Below the pieces are notes generated by a model. It was not told where the DNA came from, did no database searches, and was given only the letters and a program-made list of their open reading frames with translations. Shown here one piece after another: positions 1 through 9,111 of a stretch of DNA of 64,000 nt (positions are counted from its first letter, which is position 1; every line of letters begins with the position of its first letter). The translations under genes were made by a program, and so were the position numbers. The stretch comes from Burkholderia latens (GTDB lineage: Bacteria; Pseudomonadota; Gammaproteobacteria; Burkholderiales; Burkholderiaceae): positions 620,001 to 684,000 of the forward strand of contig NZ_CP013438.1 in NCBI RefSeq assembly GCF_001718795.1, read 5' to 3'.

Positions 1-574
1 GCAGCGCCATCAGCACCGCGCACACCGGCAGGTTCAGGAAGAAGCACCAGCTCCAGCTGACGTTCTCCGCGAGCCAGCCGCCGAGCACGGGGCCGAACAG
101 CGGGCCGAGCAGCACGATCAGTCCGAACAGCGTCATCCCCACCGGCAACTGCGACAGCGGCAGCCGCGTCCGGATGATGGTTTGCGCGGTCGGGATCAAT
201 GCGCCGCCGGTGAAGCCCTGGCCGATGCGTCCGGCGATCATCATCGCGAGCGAGTTCGACCACCCGCACATCATCGAGAACGCGATGAACAGCGCCGCAT
301 TCGTCAGCAGGAAGTTGCGGAGTCCGAATACGCGCGTGAGCCATGCGGCGAGCGGGATCATCACGATTTCCGACATCAGGTAGCCGGTCGAGATCCATGT
401 GCCTTCGGTGCCGGTCGCGCCGATTTCGCCCTGGATCTGCGGCAGCGCGGAGTTCGTGATCGAGATGTCCAGCGTCGCCATCAACGCGCCGAGCGCACCG
501 GCGGCGACCGCGATCCAGTCGGTGACGCTCGCGCGGCCTTCGTGCGGCGAGGCGGTGTTTGCGGCGTCAGCCAT
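1..574 (-). CDS. DHA2-family MFS multidrug efflux transporter (EmrB-like), N-terminal part
   Basis: Only the first 191 codons lie in the window; the gene continues beyond base 1. The protein starts MADAANTASP and runs into a first membrane helix with the DHA2 signature LDISITNSALPQI, followed by WISTGYLM and the glycine-rich GPLFGPVLGGWLAE segment typical of 14-helix drug:proton antiporters. Its ATG overlaps the stop of the upstream membrane-fusion gene by 8 bp, so the two are translationally coupled. With the fusion protein it should form an inner-membrane EmrAB-type pump. The substrate cannot be read from the sequence. Confidence 0.93.
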   Translation of the reverse strand, partial: MADAANTASPHEGRASVTDWIAVAAGALGALMATLDISITNSALPQIQGEIGATGTEGTWISTGYLMSEIVMIPLAAWLTRVFGLRNFLLTNAALFIAFSMMCGWSNSLAMMIAGRIGQGFTGGALIPTAQTIIRTRLPLSQLPVGMTLFGLIVLLGPLFGPVLGGWLAENVSWSWCFFLNLPVCAVLMAL

Positions 575-1685
575 GTTGCTTCCCGGCGCCGTCCGAACGC
601 GTATCGACGTCGACGGTCACGGACAGCCCGGGCACCAGCATCCGTTGCGCTCGCGCGTTCGCGGCGAGGCGGATGCGCACCGGCACGCGCTGCACGATCT
701 TCGTGAAGTTGCCGGTTGCGTTCTCGGGCGGCAGCAGCGCGAATTGCGCGCCGGTGCCCGGAGCGAAGCTGTCGACGGTGCCGGCGAGTGTGTCATCCGG
801 CAGCGCATCGACGTGCAGCTCGACCGGCTGGCCGATGCGCATCCGGCCGATCTGCGTTTCCTTGAAGTTCGCGACGAGGTAGATCGAATCCACCGGCACG
901 ACGGTCAACAGTCGCGTGCCGGGCTGCACGTACTGGCCGACGCGCACCGTGCGGTCGCCGACGCGGCCGTCGAGCGTGCTGCGCACGATCGTGTTGTCGA
1001 GGTCCAGTTGGGCCTGCGAGGCGCTGGCCTGTGCCGCTTCGAGCTGCGCGCGCGCCTGTTGCAACTGCGCGGTGAACGATGCGATCTGCGTGCGGGCCGC
1101 GGCGATCGCCGCAAGGTTCGCCGCAAGTGTCGCGGCGCCCTGGTCGCGCGTGCTCTTCAAATCCGCGACGTGCTCATGCGTTTCGGCACCGGTCGCCGCG
1201 AGCGGCGCATAGCGCGCGTACTCGTCGCTCGCGTGCCGCGCGCTGATCCGAGAAACCTTCGCCTGCGCTTCGGCCTGCTCGAGGTTCGCGCGCTGCTGGC
1301 CGATCTCCGCTTCGGCGCGAGCGATGTCGGCACGGCGTGCGTCGACGGTCGCGGTCGATTGCGCGAGCGCGACCTGGTACTGGCGGACGTCGAGACGCAC
1401 GAGCGGGTCGCCGGCTTTCACGGTCTGGTTGTCGCGCACGTAGACGTCGGTCACGTAACCGGCGACTTTCGGCGCGGCCGTCATGCTGTCGGCCTGCAGG
1501 TACGCGTCGTTGGTGCTTTCGATGAAGCGGCCGACAGTCCACCAGCGGCCGAACCATACGGCGCCGCCGATCGCCGCGACCACGACGACGGCGATCAGGA
1601 TGCGCCGCTTCGAGCCCCCGTTGCGCGGCGATGATGCGGTTTCCTGACGATCTGCTTTCGATGGCGGGTCTTGCTGCGTGGACAT
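567..1685 (-). CDS. HlyD/EmrA-family membrane fusion protein of an efflux pump
   Basis: A 372-residue periplasmic adaptor. It has a short basic cytoplasmic start, one membrane helix (about residues 26-48, RRILIAVVVVAAIGGAVWF), then the biotinyl-lipoyl-like half motif (STNDAYLQADSMTAAPKVAGYV), a long alanine/glutamine-rich coiled-coil hairpin (about 105-205), and the second lipoyl half and beta-barrel (VGDRTVRVGQYVQPG). This matches EmrA in order and length. A TTG start four codons upstream (1697) is possible; ATG at 1685 was chosen because GGAT sits about 8 nt before it. The gene overlaps the downstream MFS gene, and the TetR gene at 1778 is divergent, suggesting local repression. Confidence 0.92.
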   Translation of the reverse strand: MSTQQDPPSKADRQETASSPRNGGSKRRILIAVVVVAAIGGAVWFGRWWTVGRFIESTNDAYLQADSMTAAPKVAGYVTDVYVRDNQTVKAGDPLVRLDVRQYQVALAQSTATVDARRADIARAEAEIGQQRANLEQAEAQAKVSRISARHASDEYARYAPLAATGAETHEHVADLKSTRDQGAATLAANLAAIAAARTQIASFTAQLQQARAQLEAAQASASQAQLDLDNTIVRSTLDGRVGDRTVRVGQYVQPGTRLLTVVPVDSIYLVANFKETQIGRMRIGQPVELHVDALPDDTLAGTVDSFAPGTGAQFALLPPENATGNFTKIVQRVPVRIRLAANARAQRMLVPGLSVTVDVDTRSDGAGKQHG

Positions 1686-1701
1686 GTGGTTATCCAATTT
1701 A

Positions 1702-1713
1702 TTCCGGTCGGAA
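1702..1713. promoter_or_regulatory. Candidate TetR operator between the efflux operon and its regulator
   Basis: The sequence holds an inverted repeat TTCCG-GT-CGGAA. It is flanked by a wider imperfect pair, CAATTTAT near 1695 and ATAAAATTG near 1729. It sits in the 92-bp AT-rich gap between two divergent genes, one of them a TetR repressor, which is the usual place for an autoregulatory operator. Binding is inferred. Confidence 0.45.
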
Positions 1714-1777
1714 GAATTATTCCAGTTGATAAAATTGTGTCAAGTAGAATGTCGATCGATCGAATGACGAGGAACGC

Positions 1778-2572
1778 ATGAACGAAGCGAAGAAGCTGCG
1801 TCGCACATCGGCAGGCGGCTATGCGCGCGGCGACGAGACGCGCCAGCGGATCATCGACGCTGCGATCGAGCTGTTTGGCGAATTCGGGTTCGCCGGTGCA
1901 TCGACGCGCGACATCGCCGCAAAGGCGGGCGTCAATGCACCGGCGCTGCAGTACTACTTCGAGAACAAGGAAGGCGTCTATCGCGCGTGCGTCGACGCGA
2001 TGGCCGAACTCGGCTGGAGCGTGCTCGGCCCGGCGGTCGAGCATGCACGGGCGGTGCTGGATGCGGATGCGGACGTCGATGCGCTGATCGACGCGTTCAT
2101 CGGCATTCTCCGGATGCTGGCCGACCGGATGTTCACGGTGCCGAAGACGCTCGGGCAGCGGTTGTTCTTCGCGCGCGAGCAGCTCGGGCAGGAGCCGGCG
2201 GGCGCGACGGAAATCCTGATGAAGCGCGTGCGCAAGCCGCTCAACGACGTAAGTGCCGAACTGATCGGCCGGATCTCGGGGCGGCCGGCAGACGATCCGG
2301 TCACGCGACTGCGCGCGATGAGCCTGTTCGGACAGCTGACGGTATTCCACCTCGTGCCCCGCTCGACGCTGCAATTGCTCGACTGGGACAGTTTCGACGG
2401 AGAAGGCGGCGCGCTCGTGCTGGCGACCATTGCCGAACAGACACGCGTGCTGCTCGAACACTGGCATGCGCAGCGCGACGCGGCGGGCGCCGACCCGCGC
2501 GCGGGTGCGAATTCGGCTGCGCCGGCGAACCTATCGAAACGCGTTCAACGCACGAGGAAGAGCGCGCGCTGA
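1778..2572 (+). CDS. TetR/AcrR-family transcriptional regulator, CecR-like
   Basis: A 264-residue regulator. The N-terminal helix-turn-helix spans about residues 20-68 (RQRIIDAAIELFGEFGFAGA, then TRDIAAKAGVNAPALQYYFENKEGVYRA). The C-terminal ligand domain resembles the DUF1956/CecR type. SD GAGGAA precedes the ATG by 6 nt. It is divergent from the EmrAB-type operon and probably represses it. The C-terminal 35 residues are basic and low complexity, a common feature of Burkholderia proteins. Confidence 0.9.
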   Translation: MNEAKKLRRTSAGGYARGDETRQRIIDAAIELFGEFGFAGASTRDIAAKAGVNAPALQYYFENKEGVYRACVDAMAELGWSVLGPAVEHARAVLDADADVDALIDAFIGILRMLADRMFTVPKTLGQRLFFAREQLGQEPAGATEILMKRVRKPLNDVSAELIGRISGRPADDPVTRLRAMSLFGQLTVFHLVPRSTLQLLDWDSFDGEGGALVLATIAEQTRVLLEHWHAQRDAAGADPRAGANSAAPANLSKRVQRTRKSAR

Positions 2573-2635
2573 GCGCGGAGATCAGCCATTCAGCGGCATC
2601 GGCGCGGCGCGGTGCGATGCACGGCGGCCGCGCAC

Positions 2636-5125
2636 TCAGCCCGGCTTGCGCGCCGGTGCAGCCGGCGGCTGCGGTTCGGCAATCGGCGGGCCGCCCGCGT
2701 TGCCAACGCTATCGTTGCCGTCGTTGTTCGCGCCGGCGACAGCCCGCGAGCCCGGGTCATACGCGACGACGCTGCGCTGCGGATTCGCGATCCAGATCCC
2801 GCGTTCGCGGAACATCACCGCGATGCGCCGGTTGAATTCGCGTTGCACGCCCCAGCGCGCGGAATCCTTGCATTGCATCTGCCCGGCGAGCGTGATGGTC
2901 GCGCCGTCGACCTGATCGACGCCCCAGTAGCTGAAGTCCGACAGGATGCCGTCTTTGTAATTCGGATCGTCGCGCAACGCGGCGCCGATTTCCTTCAGCG
3001 TCGCGATTGCCTGATCGATGTCCTGCCCGTACGCGATGCTCACCTTCACGGCTGCATTGCCGAGCCCGCGATTCGTGTTGTTGACGGTCGTCACCGAACT
3101 GAACGGGATCGTGTAAAGCGACCCGTCGCCGGCGCGCAGCCGCACGGTGCGGATCGACAGGTATTCGACCGTGCCCGACACGCCCGCGAGCGTGACCCAG
3201 TCGCCGACCTGCATCGCGTTCTCCATCAGCAGGAAGATCCCGGTAATGAAATCCTGCACGAGCTTCTGCGAGCCGAAGCCGAGTGCAACGCCGAAGATGC
3301 TCGCGCCCGCGAGCAGCGGCCCGACGTTGACGCCGATTTCGCTCAGGCCCGTCAGCACGACGACGAGCGCGATCATGATGAACAGGAGCGAGCGCAGCAT
3401 CGGCAACAGCGTGCGCAGCCGCGCCGCGCGCACGAGGTTGCCTTCGCGCGTCCACAGCTGCAGGCGGCGCTCGATCGCGATGTTCGCGGTTTCCCACACG
3501 ATCAGCGCGATGACGGCTGCGATCGCGATCGTCATCAGCGCGGACGCGAGCCGATGACCGATCGTGCCGCTCTCGAACGCGCGGAAGATCGGCACGCCCC
3601 AGATCTGCAACAGCAGCACGACGGTCAGGACCGCAATCACCGCCGACACGATGCGGCGCACCAGCGGGTAATAGCGATACGCGTGCAGATGGACGAGCGT
3701 GCGATCGTCGTCGCGCCGCTGGAACAGCCGCGCGAGCGCGCCGAACACGACGATCGATACGATCCGCATCCCGATCATCACGGCGATCGAGCGGCCCCCG
3801 AGCGAGATCAGCACGCGGTAGCCGTTGTGGACGTCCAGCGCCCACACGAACCACAACGCCATCACGACGAACACCGACACGGGCGCCCACGCGTCGGCGA
3901 GCGCATGGGCTACCGTCGCGAACGCGGGGCGCGTTTCGCCGGCCGCGCGGAGGCGCACGGCAACCGGCTGGCGGCATCGCAGGATCAACGCCGAGACCAT
4001 CAGGTGGCCGACGAGCGCAACGGCCTTCAACAGCGCGACGTGACCGGCGTCGCTGAGGCCGAAGCTGCCCGCGATCTCGACGGCGGCCGTGCAGGCGCCG
4101 ACGACGATCGCGATCCGCGCGATCGAACGCTGTGCGAACGCGGCCCATGCGTCGCTGATGTGCAGCAGCCGAAGCTGTCGCGCATCCGGCTGGAAAAACA
4201 GCCGGCTGACGATGGTCACGAGGCGGCAGATCACGTAGATGTCGATCAGCGATTCGAGCGCGGTTCCGGTCGGCGTGTCGGCGCCGTCGAGAACCGACAT
4301 CGTGAGGCTCGCGACGCCGACGAACACCAGCAACGGCACCGCGCGCAGCGCGAGGCTGACGAGCGCGCGCGGCATCCGGCGCAGCAGCGTGGTCTGGCGC
4401 CGCGCGTGGCCGCGGCCTTGCACCGACGCTGAGCGCGCGCCGGTCGTGCCGGTCGCGGCTGCGGTGCCGGCCAGGGTGGCGTCGGCTTCGGATGCCGGCG
4501 CGGCATCGTCTCCCGTGCGTGGCGGCTCGGTTCCGGAGGGTTCGGTGTCTGCGTGTTCCGGCGCTTCGGCGCGACGCGCGCTCAGTGCGGCGAGGGCGCG
4601 CCGCAGCAGCCGCTTCGCGACCCATTCGACGACGATCGCGGGCACGAGCACGGCGAGGATGATCGCGAGCGCACGCGCGAGGTCCGCGCGTTCGTCGGCA
4701 TTCGCGAGACGCTCATGCCACCAGACGCCGACCGAACCGACGTCGAGCAGCGAGCGCAGCGATTCGTTCAGCGAGCGGCCGATTTCCACGGCCCAGTGCG
4801 ACCCTTGCCGGACGACCATCGATGCGAGGCCGTTCGTCGTAAGCGCCGCCGCAGTCGCACCCGAGGCCGCGCTGGCCGGCGCGGCGCCGCTCGCAGGCAG
4901 CGCGGGCGTGCTGAGCACGCCGACGGCCGCGATCGCGCGCAATGTCGTCTCGACCTGTTGGCGTTCGCGCGGGTTCTGCAGCACGGAGAGCGCCTGTTGC
5001 GCCTGTTGCGGCGTCAGCGCGGGCGCGGCGCCGGAGGCAGCCGATGCGGCGGCAGGGGCCGGGGCGGCCGCATGGGCAGCCGATACGACGGCGGCGAGCA
5101 GCCAGCCGAGCAGGAAATGTCGCAT
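2636..5125 (-). CDS. Large MscS-family mechanosensitive channel
   Basis: A protein of 829 residues from the ATG at 5125, chosen because it opens with a clean signal peptide (MRHFLLGWLLAAVVSAAHAA). The frame stays open for a further 120 codons upstream, but that part looks non-coding. A Pro/Ala periplasmic segment is followed by some ten hydrophobic helices and then the MscS pore helix and beta domain at about residues 605-680 (GVALGFGSQKLVQDFITGIF, then VGDWVTLAGVSGTVEYLSIR). The size suggests a MscK/YbdG-like large channel that releases osmolytes on hypo-osmotic shock. It converges with the TetR gene. The proline-rich tail is not conserved in the family. Confidence 0.9.
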   Translation of the reverse strand: MRHFLLGWLLAAVVSAAHAAAPAPAAASAASGAAPALTPQQAQQALSVLQNPRERQQVETTLRAIAAVGVLSTPALPASGAAPASAASGATAAALTTNGLASMVVRQGSHWAVEIGRSLNESLRSLLDVGSVGVWWHERLANADERADLARALAIILAVLVPAIVVEWVAKRLLRRALAALSARRAEAPEHADTEPSGTEPPRTGDDAAPASEADATLAGTAAATGTTGARSASVQGRGHARRQTTLLRRMPRALVSLALRAVPLLVFVGVASLTMSVLDGADTPTGTALESLIDIYVICRLVTIVSRLFFQPDARQLRLLHISDAWAAFAQRSIARIAIVVGACTAAVEIAGSFGLSDAGHVALLKAVALVGHLMVSALILRCRQPVAVRLRAAGETRPAFATVAHALADAWAPVSVFVVMALWFVWALDVHNGYRVLISLGGRSIAVMIGMRIVSIVVFGALARLFQRRDDDRTLVHLHAYRYYPLVRRIVSAVIAVLTVVLLLQIWGVPIFRAFESGTIGHRLASALMTIAIAAVIALIVWETANIAIERRLQLWTREGNLVRAARLRTLLPMLRSLLFIMIALVVVLTGLSEIGVNVGPLLAGASIFGVALGFGSQKLVQDFITGIFLLMENAMQVGDWVTLAGVSGTVEYLSIRTVRLRAGDGSLYTIPFSSVTTVNNTNRGLGNAAVKVSIAYGQDIDQAIATLKEIGAALRDDPNYKDGILSDFSYWGVDQVDGATITLAGQMQCKDSARWGVQREFNRRIAVMFRERGIWIANPQRSVVAYDPGSRAVAGANNDGNDSVGNAGGPPIAEPQPPAAPARKPG

Positions 5126-5481
5126 GGGTGGGCATGCGGGCGCGCATCGATGCGTGGCCCGGCGGTCGTGTCGATGGACGGAAGTTAACATGATCGCGAT
5201 CTGGACCGAATAGTTCCGTCGGCGACTCTCCAAATCGGGCATGCACGCAGCCGGCGACCGTCCGGTTGGGCCGTCGCGCCTCGACAGCAGCCGGCGCATC
5301 GCCGGGACCATCGCGATCCGAGTTCGGCGCGTCCGTTCGGCTGCATCGTCACTCGGCCACGCGGCGCCGGCCGCGGTCGGGCCGGGAATGAATTGTGCGT
5401 CGGGCGGCGCGTCGATTCGTTGCGCGCGCCGCCCGGGCGGCGGACGCACGCGACTCGGGGGCGTTGCGGATTCCTGACGAA
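5126..5481. other. Intergenic region upstream of the MscS gene
   Basis: This stretch has no convincing gene; open frames in it lack ribosome sites and Burkholderia-like codon use. It carries the palindrome CCGCCCGGGCGG near 5429 and one GTTAAC site at 5184-5189, which may be a methylation target of the orphan methyltransferase at 58433. The promoter of the leftward MscS gene should lie here, but no clear -35/-10 pair was found. Confidence 0.5.
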
Positions 5482-6441
5482 TCAACCGTCCCCGTCGTCA
5501 AAAGCCGGCAGTACGTGCTCGGCGATTTCCTGGACGACCTCGCGCACAGGCCGGTTCGAGCCCGGATTGAGCGTGACGTGGTGCGTGCCGGCCGCCTGCA
5601 TGTCGCGCAGGATGTCGATCAGCGCGTTGCGCCCGGTCGCGTAGCCGAGCGACAGCGCGGTGGCCGGCGCGTTGCGATTCGCATCGAGATCGACTCGCAT
5701 CGACACGCCGAAACCGCGAAACGCCGGTTGCGCGAGCCGGTCGACGGCCGCACGCCACATCGAATGACGCGCGCGCTGCGTGTCCGGGTCGCGGTGATAC
5801 GTCATCCAGCCGATCGCGTTGCGCGCGATCCAGTCGACGCTTTGTCCGCCCGAGCCGACGGCTAGCATCGGCACCGGATCGCCGCCGCGCGGCAGCAGCG
5901 CGAAGTCGGGCGCGCCGGGCGGCGTCTCGTCGGGCAGCACGCGCGATGGCACGCCGAGCGCGGCCGCGACGACGTCCCAGTGGCGGCGATAACGGTCGCG
6001 CCGCGTATCCGCGTCGACGCCGAACGCCGCGTATTCGGCCGGTCTATCGCCGGAGCCGAGCCCGAGAATGAAGCGGCCGCCGGACAGCGTCGCGACCGAC
6101 AGCGCGCCTTTCGCTATGTGCAGCGGATGGCGCAGCGGCAGCACGATCGCGCCGCTCGCGAGCACGATCCGGCGCGTGCGCGACGCGAGCGCGCCAAGCA
6201 GGACCCACGGGTCGAGATGCCCGACCGGGTCGGGGTAGTCGTCGCTGTTCAGCGGCACGTCGCGAATCCATAGCGCGCGGAAGCCCAGCGAATCGGCGAG
6301 TTCGGCGAGCTCGAGCTGCTCGTTGAAATCGGCGACCGTCCGGCCGCTGCGCAACAGCGGCAGCGTCAGGCCGATCGACAGCCGCTCGGCCGAGAACACG
6401 CGGCGCGCGACGTCGGCGCGATCGGAGGCGGGCTGGGTCAT
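5482..6441 (-). CDS. Luciferase-like (LLM class) flavin-dependent oxidoreductase
   Basis: A 319-residue TIM-barrel flavoenzyme of the bacterial luciferase superfamily. It begins with the strand SIGLTLPLLRSG, followed by the typical AELADSLGFRALWIRDVPL segment. GRFILGLGSGDRPAEYAAFG is the family's phosphate-binding signature. TIGR03571-type LLM oxidoreductases have this architecture and size. The substrate is unknown. It stands alone, leftward, after a 1-kb gene-free region. Confidence 0.9.
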   Translation of the reverse strand: MTQPASDRADVARRVFSAERLSIGLTLPLLRSGRTVADFNEQLELAELADSLGFRALWIRDVPLNSDDYPDPVGHLDPWVLLGALASRTRRIVLASGAIVLPLRHPLHIAKGALSVATLSGGRFILGLGSGDRPAEYAAFGVDADTRRDRYRRHWDVVAAALGVPSRVLPDETPPGAPDFALLPRGGDPVPMLAVGSGGQSVDWIARNAIGWMTYHRDPDTQRARHSMWRAAVDRLAQPAFRGFGVSMRVDLDANRNAPATALSLGYATGRNALIDILRDMQAAGTHHVTLNPGSNRPVREVVQEIAEHVLPAFDDGDG

Positions 6442-7200
6442 GTCGAATCCTTGAAGACGGGGCGCGCAGGTTCGACGAGCGTATTCGATCGTCGCTGCTC
6501 GCGCGGGCGGGATTGGGCGATTGTAAGCGGATCGTCGGCGTCGTGCCGATGTGCTCGCGAGACCGGCGCCCGTTCCATTCCCGCAACGGCGGCGTCGCGG
6601 CCGGCCGCCCGCGCCTGCGCGCGGTTGCCCGTAGTTTCACTTTCGAAACATTCGCGCATATGCGCAGTCGCGAGACGTGCATCGGAGGCAATTGAGGGCC
6701 CGTGCAGCCTTGCGCCGCGACGCATGGTGCGCTCCTTGCATGTCTGTGTGCGCCGTGAGGGCGATCGCCGGTGCAGCAACGGGCCGGGCAATCGCTTCAG
6801 TAGGTCGGACGCATCCAAGACGGGGACAAGACAATGAGAACAGACCGAATCGCAACGTATCGTGTTGCAAACATGAATCGCCGACCTGCCAGTGCGTTCG
6901 CTTCGCCGTGGGTGGCGGCGACGTAAGCGCACGGCTTTCAGTTCCATCCGAACCACGCGGGTGTGTTCCGAACGACGGCGTGCGTGCGTGACGCATGAAG
7001 CCGGCCGATGCCGGCCGGCCGTCGCGGAGGAACCGCCCGTGCGCGCAGATGGGCGAGCATGATTTCCGGATCGTCATTCAGACGGGCGAAACGCCCGTGC
7101 GCCGCGCCGGTGGCATGCATCCGCATGCCGCCCGCGGCCATGTGCGTCGAATCGACAAGACCGGGCCGGGTAACAGCGAAAGGGGGGGGGCGCGGCGGTT
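6442..7200. other. Gene-free intergenic stretch with a nine-G tract
   Basis: The short open frames on both strands here lack ribosome sites, recognisable domains and Burkholderia-like third-position GC bias. At 7182-7190 there is a run of nine G residues, the longest homopolymer I noticed in the window. It lies about 100 bp before the hairpin pair at 7280-7357. No tRNA or insertion-sequence remnant was recognised. Confidence 0.5.
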
Positions 7201-7278
7201 CGCGCGATTTCAGGTATTCGAAGCGGTAGTCCAGGGGAACGGGCCGCCGGCCGCACCGCGGCGGCTTCGACGACATTG

Positions 7279-7357
7279 TGCTGTCAGTTGATCCACTACC
7301 CCGATGGATCAATTGTTGAAGCGCCCATCGCCATGTGGCTGATGGGCGTCTTTTTTT
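7279..7357 (+). ncRNA. Candidate small RNA 3' end: two hairpins and a U-tract
   Basis: Hairpin 1 has arms CAGTTGATCC (about 7285-7294) and GGATCAATTG (7306-7315), with one G-U pair, around an 11-base loop with four C residues. Hairpin 2 has arms CGCCCATC (7322-7329) and GATGGGCG (7341-7348); its loop can form a further GCCA/TGGC stem, and T7 follows at 7351-7357. There is no gene immediately upstream on this strand for the terminator to serve, so a free-standing small RNA is the simplest reading. Its 5' end is undetermined. Confidence 0.5.
7321..7357 (+). terminator. Strong Rho-independent terminator
   Basis: An 8-bp GC-rich stem (CGCCCATC / GATGGGCG), extended by the inner stem GCCA/TGGC, is followed directly by seven T residues. 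It lies 123 bp before the sirtuin ATG and after a gene-free region. Confidence 0.85.
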
Positions 7358-7479
7358 GCAGCGCGCGATTCACGCGCGGACGTACGCCCGATTGCGCGGC
7401 GTTCGGTATCATGTGCTGGCAGCGTCGGCTGCCCGTGCGCCCGCACGGGGCGCCCGGCGCGTGAACATGCGTCGCCGAC

Positions 7480-8376
7480 ATGAACGACACCCACCATAAC
7501 GATTCCTCGTCCGCCAGTATCGATCCGGCCGTGGTCGATTCACTTCACAGCTTCGTCGAGCGCCATCCGCGGCTGCTCGTTCTGACTGGCGCGGGCATCA
7601 GCACGGATTCCGGCATTCCCGGCTATCGCGACCGCAACGGTCAATGGATGCGCTCGCCGCCGATCCAGCTCCACGAATTCCTCGGATCCGACGCCGCGCG
7701 ACGGCGCTACTGGGCGCGCAGCATGATCGGCTGGCCCGTGGTCGGCCGCGCGCAGCCGAACCGCTCGCACGCCGCGCTTGCACGGCTCGGCCGCAGCGGC
7801 CGGATCGAGCGCCTCGTCACGCAAAATGTCGACGGGCTGCATCAGCGCGCCGGCAGCAGCGACGTGATCGAATTGCATGGCGGCATCCACGGCGTTACAT
7901 GCCTCGATTGCGGCGCGCATCATCCGCGCGCGACGATCCAGACCGTGCTCGAAACGGACAATCCCGAACTGCTGGGCGCGCAGGCCGAACCGGCCGCGGA
8001 CGGCGACGCGCACCTCGAATGGGCCGCGTTCGACACGTTTCGCATTCCGGCCTGCCCGGCGTGCGGTGGGCTGCTGAAGCCGGCGGTGGTGTTCTTCGGC
8101 GAAAACGTGCCGCGCGAACGCGTCGCGTTGGCGTCGCAGGCGCTCGACGCGGCCGATGCGCTGCTGGTCGTCGGCTCGTCGCTGATGGTGTATTCCGGCT
8201 ACCGCTTCTGCGTGTGGGCGCAGGCACAGCAAAAGCCCGTCGCCGCGCTGAACCTTGGCCATACGCGTGCCGATCCGATGCTGACGCTGAAGCTCGAGGC
8301 GCGCTGCGCGCCCGCGCTCGATGCGTTGAACGCGCGGCTCGGCATCGCGTGCGATGCGGCGGAGCGTGCATCGTGA
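7480..8376 (+). CDS. Sirtuin-family NAD-dependent protein deacylase
   Basis: A 298-residue sirtuin (SIR2). The NAD-binding motif GAGISTDSGIPGYRD is at residues 37-51, and TQNVDGLHQRAG is at about 114-125. The catalytic histidine is in ELHGG (His133), and the zinc ribbon cysteines are Cys141, Cys144, Cys192 and Cys195. PAVVFFGENVP and VGSSLMVYSG complete the Rossmann fold. GIPGYRD resembles the SIRT4-like class II group more than E. coli CobB, so the acyl specificity is open. The stop overlaps the GTG of the next gene by 4 bp, pointing to an operon. Confidence 0.93.
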   Translation: MNDTHHNDSSSASIDPAVVDSLHSFVERHPRLLVLTGAGISTDSGIPGYRDRNGQWMRSPPIQLHEFLGSDAARRRYWARSMIGWPVVGRAQPNRSHAALARLGRSGRIERLVTQNVDGLHQRAGSSDVIELHGGIHGVTCLDCGAHHPRATIQTVLETDNPELLGAQAEPAADGDAHLEWAAFDTFRIPACPACGGLLKPAVVFFGENVPRERVALASQALDAADALLVVGSSLMVYSGYRFCVWAQAQQKPVAALNLGHTRADPMLTLKLEARCAPALDALNARLGIACDAAERAS

Positions 8377-9014
8377 CCGGGCCCGCGGCATCGCACGATT
8401 CGTCCGCCCGCCTGTCGGCGCCGGCCGCGGAGCGCAATCGCGGGCCGATCCTCGACGTGCTGCGCCGCGTGCTGCCGGCAACCGGCAGCGTGCTGGAGAT
8501 CGCGAGCGGCACCGGGCAGCATGCGGCGCACTTCGCGCAGGCGCTGCCCGGCCTGCGCTGGCAACCGAGCGACCCCGACGCGCACGCACGCCGTTCGATC
8601 GCTGCGTGGGTCGCGCACGCGGGCCTCGCGAACCTCGCCGAACCGCTCGCATTCGACGTGCGCGACCCGGTATGGCCGAGCGCGGCGCTCGACGCGATCG
8701 TCTGCATCAACATGGTCCACATCTCGCCGTGGGCCTGCACCGAAGCACTGTTTGCCGGGGCGGCACGCGTGCTGCGCCCGGGCGGCGTATTGTTCCTGTA
8801 TGGCCCATATCGCCGCGAAGGCCGCCACACGTCGCCGTCCAACGAAGCGTTCGACCAGCAGTTGCGCAGCCGCGATCCTTCGTGGGGTGTGCGCGATCTC
8901 GAGGCGGTCGTCGCGCTCGGCCTCGATCTCGGGCTCGACTGCGCCGAAGTCGTCGAAATGCCCGCCAACAACCTGAGCGTCGTGTTCCACCGACTGCCGC
9001 ACGCGGAGCAATGA
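8373..9014 (+). CDS. DUF938 family class I SAM-dependent methyltransferase-like protein
   Basis: A 213-residue protein starting at a GTG that overlaps the sirtuin stop (GTGA). After AAERNRGPILDVLRRVLP comes the SAM-binding motif VLEIASGTGQHAAHFAQALP, then WQPSDPD, and INMVHISPW with VLRPGGVLFLYGPYRREGRH. These are hallmarks of the DUF938 family, whose substrate is not established. Coupling to a sirtuin suggests co-expression but does not give a function. Confidence 0.88.
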   Translation: MTGPAASHDSSARLSAPAAERNRGPILDVLRRVLPATGSVLEIASGTGQHAAHFAQALPGLRWQPSDPDAHARRSIAAWVAHAGLANLAEPLAFDVRDPVWPSAALDAIVCINMVHISPWACTEALFAGAARVLRPGGVLFLYGPYRREGRHTSPSNEAFDQQLRSRDPSWGVRDLEAVVALGLDLGLDCAEVVEMPANNLSVVFHRLPHAEQ

Positions 9015-9063
9015 CACGCCGGCGCGCATCGCCGCCGGGTTTCCACTATCCTTTCGCCTGTGC

Positions 9064-9096
9064 GCGCGACCCGGCTCGGGTCGCGCCCCGTTTTTT
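9064..9096 (+). terminator. Perfect hairpin plus T6 immediately before the gnd ribosome site
   Basis: Arms GCGCGACCC (9064-9072) and GGGTCGCGC (9078-9086) enclose the loop GGCTC, and T6 follows at 9091-9096. It can end the sirtuin-DUF938 transcript. It lies only 15 bp before the gnd ATG and just after a possible -10 (TATCCT, 9047-9052), so it could also act as an attenuator in a gnd leader. Confidence 0.75.
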
Positions 9097-9111
9097 CCGG
9101 AGAATTGACTA

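Noticed and set aside
5126..5485. N-terminal extension of the MscS protein
   Set aside because: It would bury a perfect signal peptide inside the protein; the extension is Arg/Pro-rich and has no ribosome site.
6677..6991. Small open frames in the 1-kb gap before the sirtuin gene
   Set aside because: No ribosome site, domain or codon bias to support coding.
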